The notes beneath the pieces are model-generated. The model worked only from the letters and a program-made list of their open reading frames with translations, ran no database searches and was not told the DNA's origin. Positions 51,634 through 59,063 of a stretch of DNA of 64,000 nt are shown here, in pieces; the first letter of the stretch is position 1; each line of letters opens with the position of its first letter. The stretch is from contig NZ_BBJP01000081.1 of assembly GCF_000739595.1 (NCBI RefSeq), positions 124,001-188,000 on the forward strand, written 5' to 3'. The position numbers were made by a program, and so were the translations under genes. This DNA is from Halorubrum halophilum. GTDB lineage: Archaea; Halobacteriota; Halobacteria; Halobacteriales; Haloferacaceae.

Positions 51634-52734
51634 CTACGATCGCCGTGCGATCAGCGTCGCGGCGAGCGCCGCGATCAAGGCGGCGACGACGCCGAATCCG
51701 GGGGCTTGGCTCTGCGAGTCGCCGTCGCCGTCCGTCGCCCCTTCACCTTCCGTCTGCAGCTCCTCGACCGCGGTCGCGAGCGTCTCCGTCGACTCGATCA
51801 CGCTCCGCGGGGCCGGCTGGTTAAGATAGTTCACCTCCATGACGACGTAGTTCCCCTCGACCCCGGCGGTCGTGCTGGCGTACGGCTCCTCGTCGAGGAT
51901 CGGCGCCTCGGGGTCGGTGACGAGGATCAGTTCGGGGTCGGTTTGGAGGATGACCTCGTTCGAGAGTTGCGGATAGCCGTCGCCCTCCGCGGCGGCGACG
52001 TTGTTCACGCCGCCGATCTCCATGATCTCGTTGATGAACGTGTTGTTCGCGGCGACGAAGCCGTCGCCGAGCGGGTACAGCGCGTTCGGGCGGTCGAGGT
52101 CGGCGGTCCGGCTCTCGGCGTCCGCGACCGCCTCGTTCATCTCCGCGTTCGTCTCGGCGGCGGCCTCGCAGTTACCGACGAGACGACCGGTGGTCTCCGT
52201 CTTCTCCGCGATGTCGTCGACCGAGGTCGCAGCGGGGAAGTGGTACACCGTGAGGCCCTGCTCGCGGAGGTCCGCGACCTGATCGGCCGACGCGTTCGGC
52301 GCGAGCACGAGGTCGGGATCGGTGTTCACGACGCGCTCGACGCTGACGCCCACTCCCTCCGCGGAGACGTCCGTCTTCTCGTCCGCGCCGTCGAGGTACG
52401 CGGCGTACTGCGTCACGCCGACGACGCGATCCTGCGCGCCGATCTCCCAGAGGGTCTGCGCGGCCGAGGGGTTGATCGTCGTGATCCGCTCGGGGCGCTC
52501 GTCGAGCGTGACCGCCGTTCCCGTGGCGTCCGTCAGTTCGACGGGGAATCCGCAGGTGTCGGCGTCTCCGTCGTCCGTCTGTTGAACGCCCGGCTCGTCG
52601 ACCGCGTGGGCGGTCGGCGTCGGCTCCGGTGTCGTCTCCGTCGTCGGCTGTGCGCCCGCGACCGGACCCGCGACGCCGCCCACGAGAGCGGTCGTCACGA
52701 GCAGGGCTACCGCGATGACATGCCTGTCTCGCAT
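51634..52734 (-). CDS. btuF: Corrinoid/iron-type ABC substrate-binding protein with PGF-CTERM anchor
   Basis: 366 residues. Sec signal peptide (MRDRHVIAVALLVTTALVGGVAGPVAGA), a Thr/Pro-rich linker, then a periplasmic-binding-protein class III domain (ERPERITTINPSAAQTLWEIGAQDRVVGVTQYAAYLDGADEKTDV, LVLAPNASADQVADLREQGLTVYHF, VEGNYVVMEVNYLNQPAPRSVIE). The C-terminal tripartite tag (QAPGF + hydrophobic helix + ARRS) is an archaeosortase (PGF-CTERM) signal, so the protein is anchored outside the membrane. Divergent from btuCD; B12/corrinoid is the likely ligand, iron-siderophore the alternative. Confidence 0.9.
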   Translation of the reverse strand: MRDRHVIAVALLVTTALVGGVAGPVAGAQPTTETTPEPTPTAHAVDEPGVQQTDDGDADTCGFPVELTDATGTAVTLDERPERITTINPSAAQTLWEIGAQDRVVGVTQYAAYLDGADEKTDVSAEGVGVSVERVVNTDPDLVLAPNASADQVADLREQGLTVYHFPAATSVDDIAEKTETTGRLVGNCEAAAETNAEMNEAVADAESRTADLDRPNALYPLGDGFVAANNTFINEIMEIGGVNNVAAAEGDGYPQLSNEVILQTDPELILVTDPEAPILDEEPYASTTAGVEGNYVVMEVNYLNQPAPRSVIESTETLATAVEELQTEGEGATDGDGDSQSQAPGFGVVAALIAALAATLIARRS

Positions 52735-52796
52735 CCCATCGACGACGGCGCTCGTTCAATAAGTACTTACCTACTACAAGTTTTGTTGGAATACGA
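52735..52796. promoter_or_regulatory. Divergent promoter region of btuF and btuCD
   Basis: 62-bp spacer between divergent starts. It contains AATAAGTACTTACC with the palindrome AAGTACTT at its centre, flanked by AT-rich blocks that could be TATA boxes for both directions. No cobalamin-riboswitch-like structure is evident in so short a gap; a shared operator is the simplest reading. Confidence 0.45.
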
Positions 52797-53939
52797 ATGA
52801 GTGCCTGGGGCCGGTCAGTGGGGTGGTCTGCGGCGCTAGCGGCCGTTCTAGCTCTCGTAGTGGTCGCGAGCGCCGCGATCGGGCCCATCCGTATTCCGCC
52901 CGCGGAGGTGGTGAAAGCGGTGCTGAACGCGCTCGTCGTCCCGGCCGGGATCGAGACGACATCGCACGGGATCGGGCCGCTCACGCTCCCGAGCGTCGAC
53001 CTCGCGTATCGGTCACCGTTCGCGTTCCCCGTCGACCGCGTTCACCAGCAGATCGTCGTCGGCGTCCGGCTCCCGCGGATCCTCATGGCCGCGCTCGTTG
53101 GATTCGCGCTCGCCGCCGCCGGCACGGTGATGCAGGGATTCTTCCGCAACCCGATGGCGGACCCGTCGATCATCGGCGTCTCCTCGGGCGCGGCGGCCGG
53201 CGCGGTCGCGTTCATCGTCTTCCCCGTCGCGCTGTCGACGAAGCTGGCGCTCCCGGTCGTGGGTGCGGTCGACGTGGGGGTCTCGCACGGCGCCGGGGTG
53301 AGCCTCTTCGCGTTCGTCGGAGCGCTCGCCGCCGCCTTCGGCGTGTACGCCATCGCGACGCGACACGGGCGGACCCCGGTGGCGACCCTGCTCCTCGCCG
53401 GCGTCGCTATCCAGACGTTCCTCGGCGCGGTCATCTCGTACCTCCAGCTGCAGGCCGGCGAGTCGCTCCGTCGGATCGTCGCGTGGCTGATGGGTCACCT
53501 CTCGGGCGCCGCGTGGAGCGACGTCGCCGTCACCGCGGTCGTCGTCCCGCCGCTGTTCGCGGTCCTGCTGGTGTACGCCCGCGATCTCAACGTCATGCTC
53601 CTCGGCGAGGAGGAAGCGCAGGGGCTCGGGATCGCGGTCGAGCGCACGAAGCGGATCCTGCTCGCCGCCTCGGCGCTGATCACGGCCGCGGGCGTCGCCT
53701 TCGCGGGGGTCATCGGCTTCGTCGGGCTGATCGTCCCGCACATGCTCCGGCTGGTCGTCGGGCCCGACCACCGCGTCCTGCTCCCGAGCGCCGCGCTCGC
53801 GGGCGGGTCGTTCCTCGTCGCCGCCGACACGGTCGCGCGGGCCGGGAGCACGGAGCTCCCTGTCGGGATCGTCACCGCCGCCGTGGGCGCGCCCTTCTTC
53901 GTCTACCTGCTCGTGACGCGGGAGGTGCACGAGCTGTGA
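52797..53939 (+). CDS. btuC: Corrinoid/iron-type ABC transporter permease
   Basis: 380 residues, about ten membrane helices of the FecCD family. Hallmarks: GVRLPRILMAALVGFALAAAGTVMQGFFRNPMADPSIIGVSSGAAAGAV and AGVAFAGVIGFVGLIVPHMLRLVVGPDHRVLLPSAALAGGSFLVAADTVAR, with AVGAPFFVYLLVTRE at the end. Works as a dimer with BtuD. Overlaps btuD by 4 bp. Confidence 0.93.
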   Translation: MSAWGRSVGWSAALAAVLALVVVASAAIGPIRIPPAEVVKAVLNALVVPAGIETTSHGIGPLTLPSVDLAYRSPFAFPVDRVHQQIVVGVRLPRILMAALVGFALAAAGTVMQGFFRNPMADPSIIGVSSGAAAGAVAFIVFPVALSTKLALPVVGAVDVGVSHGAGVSLFAFVGALAAAFGVYAIATRHGRTPVATLLLAGVAIQTFLGAVISYLQLQAGESLRRIVAWLMGHLSGAAWSDVAVTAVVVPPLFAVLLVYARDLNVMLLGEEEAQGLGIAVERTKRILLAASALITAAGVAFAGVIGFVGLIVPHMLRLVVGPDHRVLLPSAALAGGSFLVAADTVARAGSTELPVGIVTAAVGAPFFVYLLVTREVHEL

Positions 53940-55207
53940 CCGCCGAATCGTCCGTCGTCGACGACTCGGAGCCCTCCACCGTCGACGAGCCAGAATCGCG
54001 CTCGGCCGTCGACGACGAGACCCCGCCGATCGAGGTCAGCGACCTCTCGGTCTCGTTCGGCGACGTGCCGGTCGTCTCGGGGGTCGACTTCCGCGTCGAG
54101 CGCGGGTCGCTCACGGGGCTCGTCGGGCCGAACGGCGCGGGGAAGACGACGGTCCTCCGAGCGATCAAGGGGACGCTCTCGCCCGACGCCGGCGAGGTTC
54201 AGCTCGACGGCGACCCCACCGACTCGCTGTCCGCGCGCGAGGCCGGACGGCGGGTCGCCAGCGTCCCGCAGGAGACGAGCCTCGCGTTCGACTTCCGAGT
54301 CCGGCAGATCGTCGAGATGGGACGGACGCCGCACCTCGGCCGGTTCGACGGCCACGGGCCCGACGACGAGCGCGCGGTCCGCGAGGCCATTGAGGCCGCG
54401 GGCGTCGCGCGCTTCGCCGACCGGGCGATCACGGAGGTCTCCGGCGGCGAACGTCAGCGAGTCCTGCTGGCGCGGGCGCTGGCACAGGAGACCCCGTCGC
54501 TGCTGCTCGACGAGCCGACGGCGAGCCTCGACGTGAACCACGCGGTCCGGACCCTCGAACTCGTCAGGGACCTCGTCGACGACGGGCGCGCCGCGCTCGC
54601 GGCGATCCACGACCTCGACATGGCCGCGCGGTACTGCGACCGGATCGTCCTCCTCGCGAACGGCGGCGTCCGGGCGGTCGGCCCGCCCGCAGAGGTGTTG
54701 ACGGCGGACGCGCTCCGGGATGCGTTCGACGCCGAGGCGTTCGTCGGCGAGAGCCCGGCGACGGGGACACCGACTGTCACCGCGTTCGACGGGACCGCTG
54801 GGAAGGATCCGCCAAACCCGCGCCGCGTTCACGTCGTCGGAAGTGGTCGACCGGCGGGGCGAGCCGTCGCCCGACTGGCCGCCGCGGGCCACGCCGTCTC
54901 CGTCGGCGTCGTCCCCGAGGGGGACGCGGCCGCGGGCGTCGCCGCCGACGCTGACGCGAGGGCGGTGACGGCGCCGCCGTTCGCGGCGGTCCCCCCCGAG
55001 CGACGGGACGAGGCGGTCGCGCTCGCCCGGGAGGCCGACGTGACGGTCGCAGTCGGGAAGGCGGGACGAGCCGGCGACGAGCTCGGATCGAACAAGGCCG
55101 TTCTAGACGCGAGCGACCGGATTGTGCGCGTCGACGACACAGTCCGCGATGACGACCTGCTCGACGCTGTACGCGAGAGCGACGAAGCTGACGCCTCGGG
55201 CCGGTGA
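53936..55207 (+). CDS. btuD: Corrinoid/iron-type ABC transporter ATP-binding protein with C-terminal Rossmann-like extension
   Basis: 423 residues, GTG start. A ~35-residue acidic Ser/Asp/Glu lead precedes the ATPase domain: Walker A GPNGAGKTTVLRAIKG, Q-loop SVPQETS, signature EVSGGERQRVLLARAL, Walker B LLLDEPTASLD, H-loop AIHD. The last ~145 residues are not part of the ATPase: RRVHVVGSGRPAGRAVARLAAAGHAVSVGVV... (Gly-rich Rossmann start), then AREADVTVAVGKAGRAGDELGSNKAVLDASDRIVRVDD. Similar tails occur in other haloarchaeal BtuD; role unknown. Confidence 0.9.
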   Translation: MTAESSVVDDSEPSTVDEPESRSAVDDETPPIEVSDLSVSFGDVPVVSGVDFRVERGSLTGLVGPNGAGKTTVLRAIKGTLSPDAGEVQLDGDPTDSLSAREAGRRVASVPQETSLAFDFRVRQIVEMGRTPHLGRFDGHGPDDERAVREAIEAAGVARFADRAITEVSGGERQRVLLARALAQETPSLLLDEPTASLDVNHAVRTLELVRDLVDDGRAALAAIHDLDMAARYCDRIVLLANGGVRAVGPPAEVLTADALRDAFDAEAFVGESPATGTPTVTAFDGTAGKDPPNPRRVHVVGSGRPAGRAVARLAAAGHAVSVGVVPEGDAAAGVAADADARAVTAPPFAAVPPERRDEAVALAREADVTVAVGKAGRAGDELGSNKAVLDASDRIVRVDDTVRDDDLLDAVRESDEADASGR

Positions 55208-55393
55208 TATCGGCCAGAACGGTCCGGTCGCTATCGGCTTCGGAACAACTCTGTCACAACCTGCTTGTCCAGCGATCTCTCAGTCCGAAACACCGGTCGA
55301 TAAACTTGCTTCGTGATCGACAGCGAGAGTATGTGTGTCAGATCGATCGTGGCGATCCGGCATTTAAAAGAAATGAGCGACCGCGACGATTGC

Positions 55394-55927
55394 TTATAAA
55401 TAAACGAGTCGGTGGCGCGCGCCGGTGAGCGCCCGGAGGGCGCGAACCGCGAGGGACCTTCGGTCCCTCTGGCAGCCGGCGGCTTCGCCGCCGGCGACGC
55501 CCGCGCGAGGGAGTCGGCGCGGCGCTTTTAAGCGCCGCGCCGACGAGGCTGGGGAGGCGTGAGGCTGCGGTCCCGCGAGCGACTGAAGGGAGCGAGCGGG
55601 AGCACAGAAGTTGCACCCCGCGCAGCGAACGGAGTGAGCGAGCAGGACCGTCTTCCAGCGGTGCTGTGCGGTCGGGTGGGACTCAAAGGGGCAGTCGTCG
55701 AGGCGGGGGCAGGCGACGTAAGCACCGCAGCGAAGGAGCGCTAGCGACTGAGTGAGGAGCGCAGCGAGCGTGCCCCCGCCTCGACAACTGGGGCTTTGGC
55801 GGTGTTCGCCGACGATCCGTCGGCAACGATTTATAAGTAAGCGGCTGGAGCTTTGGAGGAGTTCGCCGTCGATCCACCAGCAACTACGTACAAACAGCCG
55901 ACAGCAACACCACTCGATCACTTATAA
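55394..55927. repeat. Dispersed structured repeat, copy D (longest)
   Basis: Element sense = plus, TTATAA at 55394-55399 to TTATAA at 55922-55927. Hairpin II (55513-55527 / 55530-55544) is a near-perfect inverted repeat around TTTTAA, with a stem sequence unlike A-C. Hairpin III arms 55692-55711 / 55771-55790 (19 of 20 paired). Extra hairpins are inserted near the 5' end: GAGGGACC-TTC-GGTCCCTC and GCCGGCGGC-TTC-GCCGCCGGC (about 55450-55500). A ~45-bp insertion carries GAGCGGGAGCACAGAAG near 55590. A second tail unit starts after the internal TTATAA at 55831. Lies between btuD and the 3' end of the 7S RNA; no protein gene is seen in 55208-55940. Confidence 0.88.
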
Positions 55928-55940
55928 ACGACGTATGAAT

Positions 55941-56248
55941 GGCGGACAGGCGGGGTGGCCCGGCGTTCCGGCGCGGGGTATCCCGGTTGCCTTCTCCACC
56001 CCGCGACCCGACGAGCGACGGGCGTCCGGCGGTGGGCTGCTCGCTTCCGCGCCTGACCCAGTGTCGCCGACGAACCGCGACGGACCGCTCCTGCGAGCGG
56101 GCGTCGCGGACCGCTGTCCCCGGCGGACGAGGCTTCCACGTTGGCTCTCGGGGCCCGCACCGGTCTGACCGGACGCGCCCGCTGTTCGGTCCCCGCTAAA
56201 GACTACCTCACGGGTGACGAGCGGGGCCTAACCGCCCGACCTAGTCCA
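55941..56248 (-). ncRNA. SRP 7S RNA
   Basis: RNA scaffold of the signal recognition particle. On the minus strand the ~308-nt gene starts near ACTAGGTCGGGCGGTTAGGC, a classic haloarchaeal 7S start. Helix 8, the SRP54-binding domain, is unmistakable at 56060-56034: GGGTCAGG, then GCGGAAGCGAGCAGCCC (the GGAA tetraloop region). The 3' end CCGCCTGTCC pairs with the 5' GGTCGGGCGG to close the molecule. Ends are approximate to a few bases. Partner receptor FtsY is at 1-799; SRP19 and SRP54 are not in this window. Confidence 0.93.
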
Positions 56249-56270
56249 CTTCGCGGTACACGACACCACC

Positions 56271-56276
56271 TTAAGG
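56271..56276 (-). promoter_or_regulatory. TATA-like element of the 7S RNA gene
   Basis: CCTTAA on the minus strand, ~25-28 nt before the predicted 7S RNA 5' end (56248). Spacing fits; the box itself is weaker than those of the protein genes. Confidence 0.4.
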
Positions 56277-56333
56277 GCCTTTCGTTCGGCGGAGAGCCGG
56301 TCGAGATCGCGACCGGCGGGATCGGGACCAAGG

Positions 56334-56747
56334 CTACGCCAGGAGGTTCCGGGCGTACGCCGCGGCGGATGCCGGAACGAGGACGGAGAGCGCGACGACG
56401 ACTCGCGGGTGCCACACTAGCCAGAGGTTGTCGCGGAACATCGGGCTCGGTTCGATCGCCAGCGCCCACGCCGCCGCGCTCAGGGTCGTCGCGAGGCCGA
56501 GGACAACCGCGGCGCCCGCAAGGGATCCGGGATCGAGGTTGCCGCGTTCGACGGAGGCGATGACGACCGCGCTGAGCAGCGCGAACAGCGCGATTCCGGC
56601 GGCGCCGACGACGCCCGAAGCGTAGTAGTCGGCGAGCTGTGACGCGTACGCTCCCCCCGACAGGATCACGTACGGCGCGGCGAGCGCGAGCGCGGTGACG
56701 ACGCCGGCGGCGATCCCGATCCGGCGCGTGACGGCGCGGAGGTTCAT
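56334..56747 (-). CDS. Small hypothetical membrane protein
   Basis: 137 residues, four hydrophobic segments (IAAGVVTALALAAPYVILSGGAY, GVVGAAGIALFALLSAVVIASV, AGAAVVLGLATTLSAAAWAL, VVVALSVLVPASAAAYARNL) with a basic N-terminus MNLRAVTRRIG. Likely a haloarchaea-restricted membrane protein; no catalytic motif. Its stop lies ~58 bp from the 7S RNA promoter. Confidence 0.75.
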   Translation of the reverse strand: MNLRAVTRRIGIAAGVVTALALAAPYVILSGGAYASQLADYYASGVVGAAGIALFALLSAVVIASVERGNLDPGSLAGAAVVLGLATTLSAAAWALAIEPSPMFRDNLWLVWHPRVVVALSVLVPASAAAYARNLLA

Positions 56748-56877
56748 GCGAACTCGTCGGGCCGGCAGCGCGGTAAAAGGCCCGGATCGATGTCGAGCGG
56801 CGGATCGATGTCGAGCGGCGCGCCGATCGCCGGCGCGCTCCCGTAGCGTTTTGGGTCGCCGGCGCGGAGGGTGGCGT

Positions 56878-57336
56878 ATGACCCTCGACGTCGACCCGCC
56901 GGAGCCGCCCGAACTCGCCGCCGTCGATCCCAACGAATACGAGGACGCGGAGGTCGCCGGCGGCGAGTACCGCCGCGACGACCTGGAGGCGTTCCTGCGC
57001 GAGGGCGCGTGGGAGGAGGCGTTCGCGGAGTGGGCCGCCGGCAGCGACATGGACGAGGAAGACTGGAGGATCGCCGTCGACCTCGGTCTCGTCTCTCGGT
57101 TCGACTTCTTCTGGGACGACTTCGCCGACCGCGTCGGCTACCACGCGCCCGGGCTCCCCGAGGACTGGAAGGAGCGAGACCTCCACCCCGACCTCGACTC
57201 GTGGGGCACCGTCTCCGCGATCAACGCGGGGCTCACGGAGCTGGGTCAGATCGTCTGTGAGACGCTGAAAGAGGAGTATATCGACTGGGAGGCCGAGTTC
57301 GAGGCGCCCGACGACCTTCCCGACTTCGAGGCGTAG
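56878..57336 (+). CDS. Conserved acidic haloarchaeal protein of unknown function
   Basis: 152 residues, soluble: PPEPPELAAVDPNEYEDAEVAGGEYRRDDLEAFLREGAWEEAFAEWAAGSDMDEEDWRIAVDLGLVSRFDFFWDDFADRVGYHAPGLPEDW ... INAGLTELGQIVCETLKEEYIDWEAEF. Rich in Trp and acidic residues with strongly helical character. I do not recognise a domain. Followed by a T5 run (57354-57358) that could end transcription. Confidence 0.75.
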   Translation: MTLDVDPPEPPELAAVDPNEYEDAEVAGGEYRRDDLEAFLREGAWEEAFAEWAAGSDMDEEDWRIAVDLGLVSRFDFFWDDFADRVGYHAPGLPEDWKERDLHPDLDSWGTVSAINAGLTELGQIVCETLKEEYIDWEAEFEAPDDLPDFEA

Positions 57337-57349
57337 CGGGGAGAGTTCG

Positions 57350-57358
57350 TCGTATTTT
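57350..57358 (+). terminator. Possible U-tract terminator of the upstream gene
   Basis: GTATTTTT on the plus strand 14-20 bp after the stop of the gene ending at 57336 matches the short U-run usual for archaeal termination. The converging aldo/keto reductase gene ends at 57365, so the run sits between convergent genes. Confidence 0.4.
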
Positions 57359-57364
57359 TGGCCC

Positions 57365-58390
57365 TCAGTGGCCCCAGAGGTTCCCGTCCGAGTCGTACCG
57401 CGCGTCCATGATCCGGTCCCACTGCGCGTCGGAAAGCGCGAGGTCGGCCGCGGCGACGTTCTCGTCGAGCTGGTCGGTCGTGCGCGCGCCGACGATGGGG
57501 ACGCAGGTGAACTCGTCCCACTCGGTGAGCCACGCGAGCGCGACCTGCGCGGGCGTCGCGTCGAGCTCGTCGGCGACCTCGCGGACCGCGTCGAGCACCT
57601 TCCAGCCGCGCTCGGAGAGGTAGAAGCGCTCGAACCGGTCGTCGAAGCTCGCCCGCGACCCGTCCGGCGCGATCACCTGCTCGGGGTCGTCCGGGTCGGC
57701 GCGCTCGTACTTCCCGGTGAGGAACCCGCCCGCAAGCGGGGAGTACGGGCAGACGGCCAAGTCCTGATCGGCGCACACGTCGAGGTACCCCTTCACGTCC
57801 TCGTAGTAGCCCGCGTGGTGGAGCGGCTGGACCACGTCGAAGCCGGCGTAGTCGTTCGCGTCGGCGGTCCACAGCGCCTTCGTCAGCTGCCACGCCGCCA
57901 TCGTCGACGCGCCGAGGTGGTGGACCTTCCCCTCCGAGACCAACTCGTCGAGGACGCGCATCGTCTCCTCGATCGGAGTCTCCTCGTCCCAGCGGTGGAT
58001 GTAGTAGATATCGAGGTAGTCGGTGTCGAGTCGGTCGAGCGTCCCCTCGACCTGCGCGCGGATGTGCTTACGCCCCAGTCCCGAGTCGTTGGGGCCGGGC
58101 TCGCCGCGCCCGTCGAACGGGAAGTACACTTTCGAGGCGATCACGTAGTCCTCGCGCTCGCGCTCCGCGAGCCACTCGCCGATGTACTCCTCGCTCGTCC
58201 CGTGCGGCGACCCGTACACGTTGGCGGTGTCGATGAAGTTGATCCCGTGGTCCGCCGCCGCGTCGAGGAGTTCGTGGGCTTCCTCGCGACCCGTCTCGAC
58301 GACGCCGTTCGTCTCCCGCCCGAAGCGCCACGTCCCGAAGCAGAGCTCGGAGACGCTGAGTCCCGTGTTGCCGAGCCGTCGGTAGTCCAT
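57365..58390 (-). CDS. Aldo/keto reductase
   Basis: 341 residues, (beta/alpha)8 NADPH-dependent oxidoreductase. MDYRRLGNTGLSVSELCFGTWRFGRE is the family start. The tetrad is Asp in FIDTANVYGSPHGTSEEYIGEW, Tyr in the same segment (NVYG), Lys in YVIASKVYFP and His in YYIHRWDEETPIEETMRVLDELVSEGKVHHLGAST; the C-terminus holds CPYSPLAGGFLTGKYER and CVPIVGARTTDQLDENV. Likely acts on small aldehydes/ketones; substrate unknown. Confidence 0.93.
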   Translation of the reverse strand: MDYRRLGNTGLSVSELCFGTWRFGRETNGVVETGREEAHELLDAAADHGINFIDTANVYGSPHGTSEEYIGEWLAEREREDYVIASKVYFPFDGRGEPGPNDSGLGRKHIRAQVEGTLDRLDTDYLDIYYIHRWDEETPIEETMRVLDELVSEGKVHHLGASTMAAWQLTKALWTADANDYAGFDVVQPLHHAGYYEDVKGYLDVCADQDLAVCPYSPLAGGFLTGKYERADPDDPEQVIAPDGSRASFDDRFERFYLSERGWKVLDAVREVADELDATPAQVALAWLTEWDEFTCVPIVGARTTDQLDENVAAADLALSDAQWDRIMDARYDSDGNLWGH

Positions 58391-58479
58391 GTTCGCACGT
58401 CTCGGCCGCGATTTCTAAAGCGTGGCGGCAGCGGCGGTCCGCGAACCGATTCGGGAGGGCGGTCGCGCCGATCGCTCAT

Positions 58480-58600
58480 AAGCGAGCGAGGCGCAAAGTG
58501 CCTCTGGCAGCCGGCGGAGACGAGGGCGAGGTTTTGGAGGGGGTCGCTGCGCCGTTGCGAGCAGGGGTTCAGACCGCCGGCTGGAGCTGTAAGGATATTC
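58480..58600. repeat. Diverged trace of the structured repeat, copy E
   Basis: CAGCCGGCGG (58508-58517) pairs perfectly with CCGCCGGCTG (58574-58583), and the 3' arm is followed by CTGGAGCTGTAAGGATATTC, clearly related to the tail box CTGGGGCTTTGGAGGTGTTC. The internal boxes (GGGACTCAAAG, GACGTAAGCAC) are absent. CCTCTGGCAGCCGGCGG is identical to a segment inside copy D (~55469), so E resembles a reduced element built from the extra hairpin of D. No TTATAA border; CTCATAAGC at ~58476 may be a degenerate one. No gene lies in 58391-58648. Confidence 0.6.
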
Positions 58601-58648
58601 ACAGCGCTCGGAAACGCTGTGTTCCGTCCCGATCTCGACCCGACACTT

Positions 58649-58978
58649 ATGACGGCCGAGGAGAACTCGTACCCGATGCCCTCCCGACTCGCTGCGGGCC
58701 TGTTCAGTGAACCGTCCGGTCGCCGCCACGCGACCGTGATGTTCGTCGCGGCGCTCGCGTTCGCGTGCCTCTACCTCTACGCCGTGCGCCACGCCGGTTC
58801 GACGGGGGCCGAATGGCTCCTGTTCATGATCGCCGGAACCGCGCTGTCCGGCCTCGCCGAGTCGCTCCCGGGCGATCGCCGAGTCGCCGCCGGCGTCCTC
58901 CGCGTCCTCGCGATCCTCGTGTTGACGTGTCTGCTCGTGGTGCTCAGCGTCGCACCCGGGCTCATCGACCTCCGGTAA
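58649..58978 (+). CDS. Small hypothetical membrane protein
   Basis: 109 residues with three hydrophobic helices (VMFVAALAFACLYLYAVRH, WLLFMIAGTALSGLAE, VLRVLAILVLTCLLVVLSVAPGLIDL). Begins MTAEENSYPMPSRLAAGLFSEPSGRR. Chosen start ATG 58649; an in-frame ATG at 58676 is also possible. Haloarchaeal; unknown function. Its 3' end lies ~85 bp upstream of ileS in the same direction. Confidence 0.7.
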   Translation: MTAEENSYPMPSRLAAGLFSEPSGRRHATVMFVAALAFACLYLYAVRHAGSTGAEWLLFMIAGTALSGLAESLPGDRRVAAGVLRVLAILVLTCLLVVLSVAPGLIDLR

Positions 58979-59063
58979 CTCCGCCTCCCGTCGCTCCGAG
59001 TCCGTTGCCGTCCCGTAGCTCCGACTCCGCCGTATTCAAATACGCGCGCGGAGACCAACGGAT

